Below the pieces are notes generated by a model. That model saw only the letters and a program-made list of their open reading frames with translations, was not told the DNA's origin and ran no database searches. Below, one piece after another: positions 62,351 through 64,000 of a stretch of DNA of 64,000 nt. A program made the translations under genes and the position numbers. Each line of letters starts with the position of its first letter. Within the stretch, counting starts at the first letter, position 1. This DNA comes from Acidianus ambivalens. GTDB lineage: Archaea > Thermoproteota > Thermoprotei_A > Sulfolobales > Sulfolobaceae. The stretch spans positions 2,104,001 through 2,168,000 of the forward strand of contig NZ_CP045482.1 of assembly GCF_009729015.1 (NCBI RefSeq), in the 5' to 3' direction.

Positions 62351-64000
62351 CCTTTATCATCTTTTCTAAAACATATTTTAGAATACCTCCAGATTTTAGA
62401 TATTCAATTTCAGTTTTAGTATTTGCTCTTAAAACACCAGACGTTTCCACTTTTCTCTCATTATTTTCAAATATTATTTTAACTCTACTTCCCGGATTCA
62501 AATCAGTAAATTCTATTGAAACTAACTCGTCTCCTTTTATTCCCAATTTTCTCCAATCCTCTATTTCTATTGGTAAAACTCCCATTGCGACTAAATTACT
62601 TCTATGTATCCTTTCAAAGCTCTCTGCTAATACCGCTTTAATGCCTAATAAAGCAGTAACTTTGGCTGCCCAATCTCTAGAGCTTCCGCTGCCATATTGC
62701 TTACCTGCAACTATGACAAGTGGGATTCCTTCTTTTTTGTACTCCATTGCAATTTCATATACTGTACCTTCTCTTTTATCTGGGAAGTGTATAGTATATC
62801 CTCCTTCTTTATTTACAAGGTAATTCTTAAGTTTCGGATTTGAAAATCCTCCTCTGATCATTACCTCGTGATTGCCTCTCCTAGCACCAAAAGTATTTAA
62901 CTCCTTTACTCCAAGTGACAGAAGATATTTTCCTGCGTCGCTATCTGGAGATATAGGTCCTGCGGGTGAAATGTGATCAGTGGTTATTTTATCTCCTAAT
63001 AGTAAAAGTATTCTAGCTTTTTTAATTTCTAATTTTCCGTCTTCCTCTTTGAACCAAGGAGGCTCAACGATATACGTAGATTTAGGCCAATCGTAAATTG
63101 GAGAAGGAGTTACGGATAATTTTTCCCAGTTTTCGTCTCCTTTAAATATTGTGGAATATTGCGAAATATAGTATTCTGGGTTCATAGCTAGGTTCATATA
63201 AGAATTTATTTCCTCTAATGTAGGCCATATGTCTCTTAAGTATACAGGCTTACCGTTGGGGTCAAAAGCTATAGGCTCTTCATAGTTTATGTCAATCCTA
63301 CCTGCTATAGCAAAAGCTACAACGAGAATTGGTGATGCGAGGAACGTACCTTTAAGCAGTGGATTTATTCTTCCTTCAAAATTTCTATTACCGCTAATTA
63401 CAGCATAGGCCTCAATCCCGTAAGTCTTTATATCATTTTCAACTTCTTTGATTAAAGGTCCTGCATTACCTATGCACGTTGTACATCCAAAACCTACTAC
63501 GTGAAATCCTAGGGCTTCTAAATAAGGTAAGAGTCCTGCATCTTTTAGGTATTTTACAACTACTGGCGAGCCTGGAGCTAAACTGGTCTTCACATAAGGC
63601 TTGCTTCTTAACCCTAGTTCCACAGCCTTCTTGGCTAATATCCCTGCCCCTAGCATTACTGTCGGATTTGAAGTATTGGTACAACTAGTTATTGCAGCTA
63701 AGACTACATCTCCATCCTGGATTATATTTCCTTTTTTCTTTCTTTCTATTTTTAAGGAACCAAATTTAATTCTCTCATCAGGATTTTTTGGCCCAGCCAT
63801 TGATGGTTCTATTTCACTTAAATTTACCTCTACAACATCAGAATATTTAATTTCCTCTCTTTCATTATAAAATATTCCTAGTTCCATTGCAATTTTCTTT
63901 ACTTTATCTCCATCACGTCCAGTTAAATTAAGATATTTAACAGTTTGTTCATCTATAGGAAAATATCCTACAGTGGCCCCATATTCTGGAGCCATATTCG
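62340..64000 (-). CDS. acnA: Aconitate hydratase, C-terminal part (5' end outside window)
   Basis: Converts citrate to isocitrate in the citric acid cycle. The frame is open to the right edge; visible from NMAPEYGATVGYFP onward. The three Fe-S ligand cysteines are present (one in AAITSCTNTSNPTVM and two in GFGCTTCIGNAG), and the swivelling domain has GARRGNHEVMIRGGF and KQYGSGSSRDWAAK with the active-site Ser/Arg. About 550 residues visible of an expected 850. Transcribed in front of fau-1. Confidence 0.95.
   Translation of the reverse strand, partial: NMAPEYGATVGYFPIDEQTVKYLNLTGRDGDKVKKIAMELGIFYNEREEIKYSDVVEVNLSEIEPSMAGPKNPDERIKFGSLKIERKKKGNIIQDGDVVLAAITSCTNTSNPTVMLGAGILAKKAVELGLRSKPYVKTSLAPGSPVVVKYLKDAGLLPYLEALGFHVVGFGCTTCIGNAGPLIKEVENDIKTYGIEAYAVISGNRNFEGRINPLLKGTFLASPILVVAFAIAGRIDINYEEPIAFDPNGKPVYLRDIWPTLEEINSYMNLAMNPEYYISQYSTIFKGDENWEKLSVTPSPIYDWPKSTYIVEPPWFKEEDGKLEIKKARILLLLGDKITTDHISPAGPISPDSDAGKYLLSLGVKELNTFGARRGNHEVMIRGGFSNPKLKNYLVNKEGGYTIHFPDKREGTVYEIAMEYKKEGIPLVIVAGKQYGSGSSRDWAAKVTALLGIKAVLAESFERIHRSNLVAMGVLPIEIEDWRKLGIKGDELVSIEFTDLNPGSRVKIIFENNERKVETSGVLRANTKTEIEYLKSGGILKYVLEKMIKDEN

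Noticed and set aside
63466..63870. Frames on both strands inside aconitase
   Set aside because: Aconitase signatures, including Fe-S ligands, span this stretch; the other frames are shadows.

Overview
The window is AT-rich archaeal chromosome from a crenarchaeon of the order Sulfolobales. The evidence is the LysW-dependent lysine/arginine cluster with its Lrp-type regulator LysM, a set of Ced DNA-import genes, an Arn-type FHA/vWA/PP2A signalling locus, AdkA-type adenylate kinase, S4e/L32e/L19e/L34e ribosomal proteins, an intron-bearing tRNA-Lys and a remnant of an SSV-type integrase. The genus cannot be fixed from sequence alone.

Layout. 1-17.3 kb: the 3' part of ileS, a SPOUT RNA methyltransferase, then one long co-directional ribosomal operon (L3-L4-L23-L2-S19-L22-S3-L29-Rpp29-S17-L14-L24-S4e-L5-S14-S8-L6-L32e-L19e-L18-S5-L30-L15), followed by secY, adkA, a YidC-like membrane protein, L34e and cmk. 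Genes overlap or sit a few bases apart. Most are preceded by a GGTGA(T) ribosome-binding site with 4-5 bases to the start codon; I used this spacing to correct several starts, including an ATT start for L30. 17.3-25.5 kb: cedA1-cedA-cedA2 and, 5.1 kb further on, the ATPase gene cedB. Between them are archease, tRNA-Phe with an integrase scar, a probable small structured RNA, tRNA-Val, a sugar-kinase-like gene, 6-phospho-3-hexuloisomerase and several unknown genes. 25.9-33 kb: lysYZM and lysWXJK, prenyl transferase, S8e, SRP19 and tRNA-Lys. 33-45.7 kb: housekeeping and accessory metabolism (fumarase, triosephosphate isomerase, purEK, nucleoside hydrolase, NUDIX, esterase, CBS protein, MFS transporter). 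45.8-55 kb: a TPR/protein-kinase gene, RidA, more CBS proteins, a DsbA-like protein, an acyl-CoA synthetase and the two subunits of a CoA-transferase on opposite strands. 55-60.5 kb: Trm10, two vWA proteins, the zinc-ribbon/FHA protein (ArnA-like) and a PP2A-type phosphatase. 61-64 kb: an AbrB-like regulator, FAU-1 and the C-terminal part of aconitase.

How it fits together. Outside the ribosomal operon most single genes look leaderless, with a TATA-like box about 26 bases before the start codon. Convergent genes are packed so tightly that all 14 convergent protein-gene pairs overlap at their 3' ends, three of them by sharing one TTAA as both stop codons. The most notable items are the near-complete Ced DNA-uptake set in 8 kb (including a 52-residue gene that is easy to miss), the integrase scar at tRNA-Phe with a GC-rich hairpin RNA candidate beside it, the duplicated vWA genes around the FHA and phosphatase genes with a Thr-Lys-Arg repeat tail, and two genes whose only plausible start codon is ATT. 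No CRISPR array, intact insertion sequence or rRNA gene was seen.
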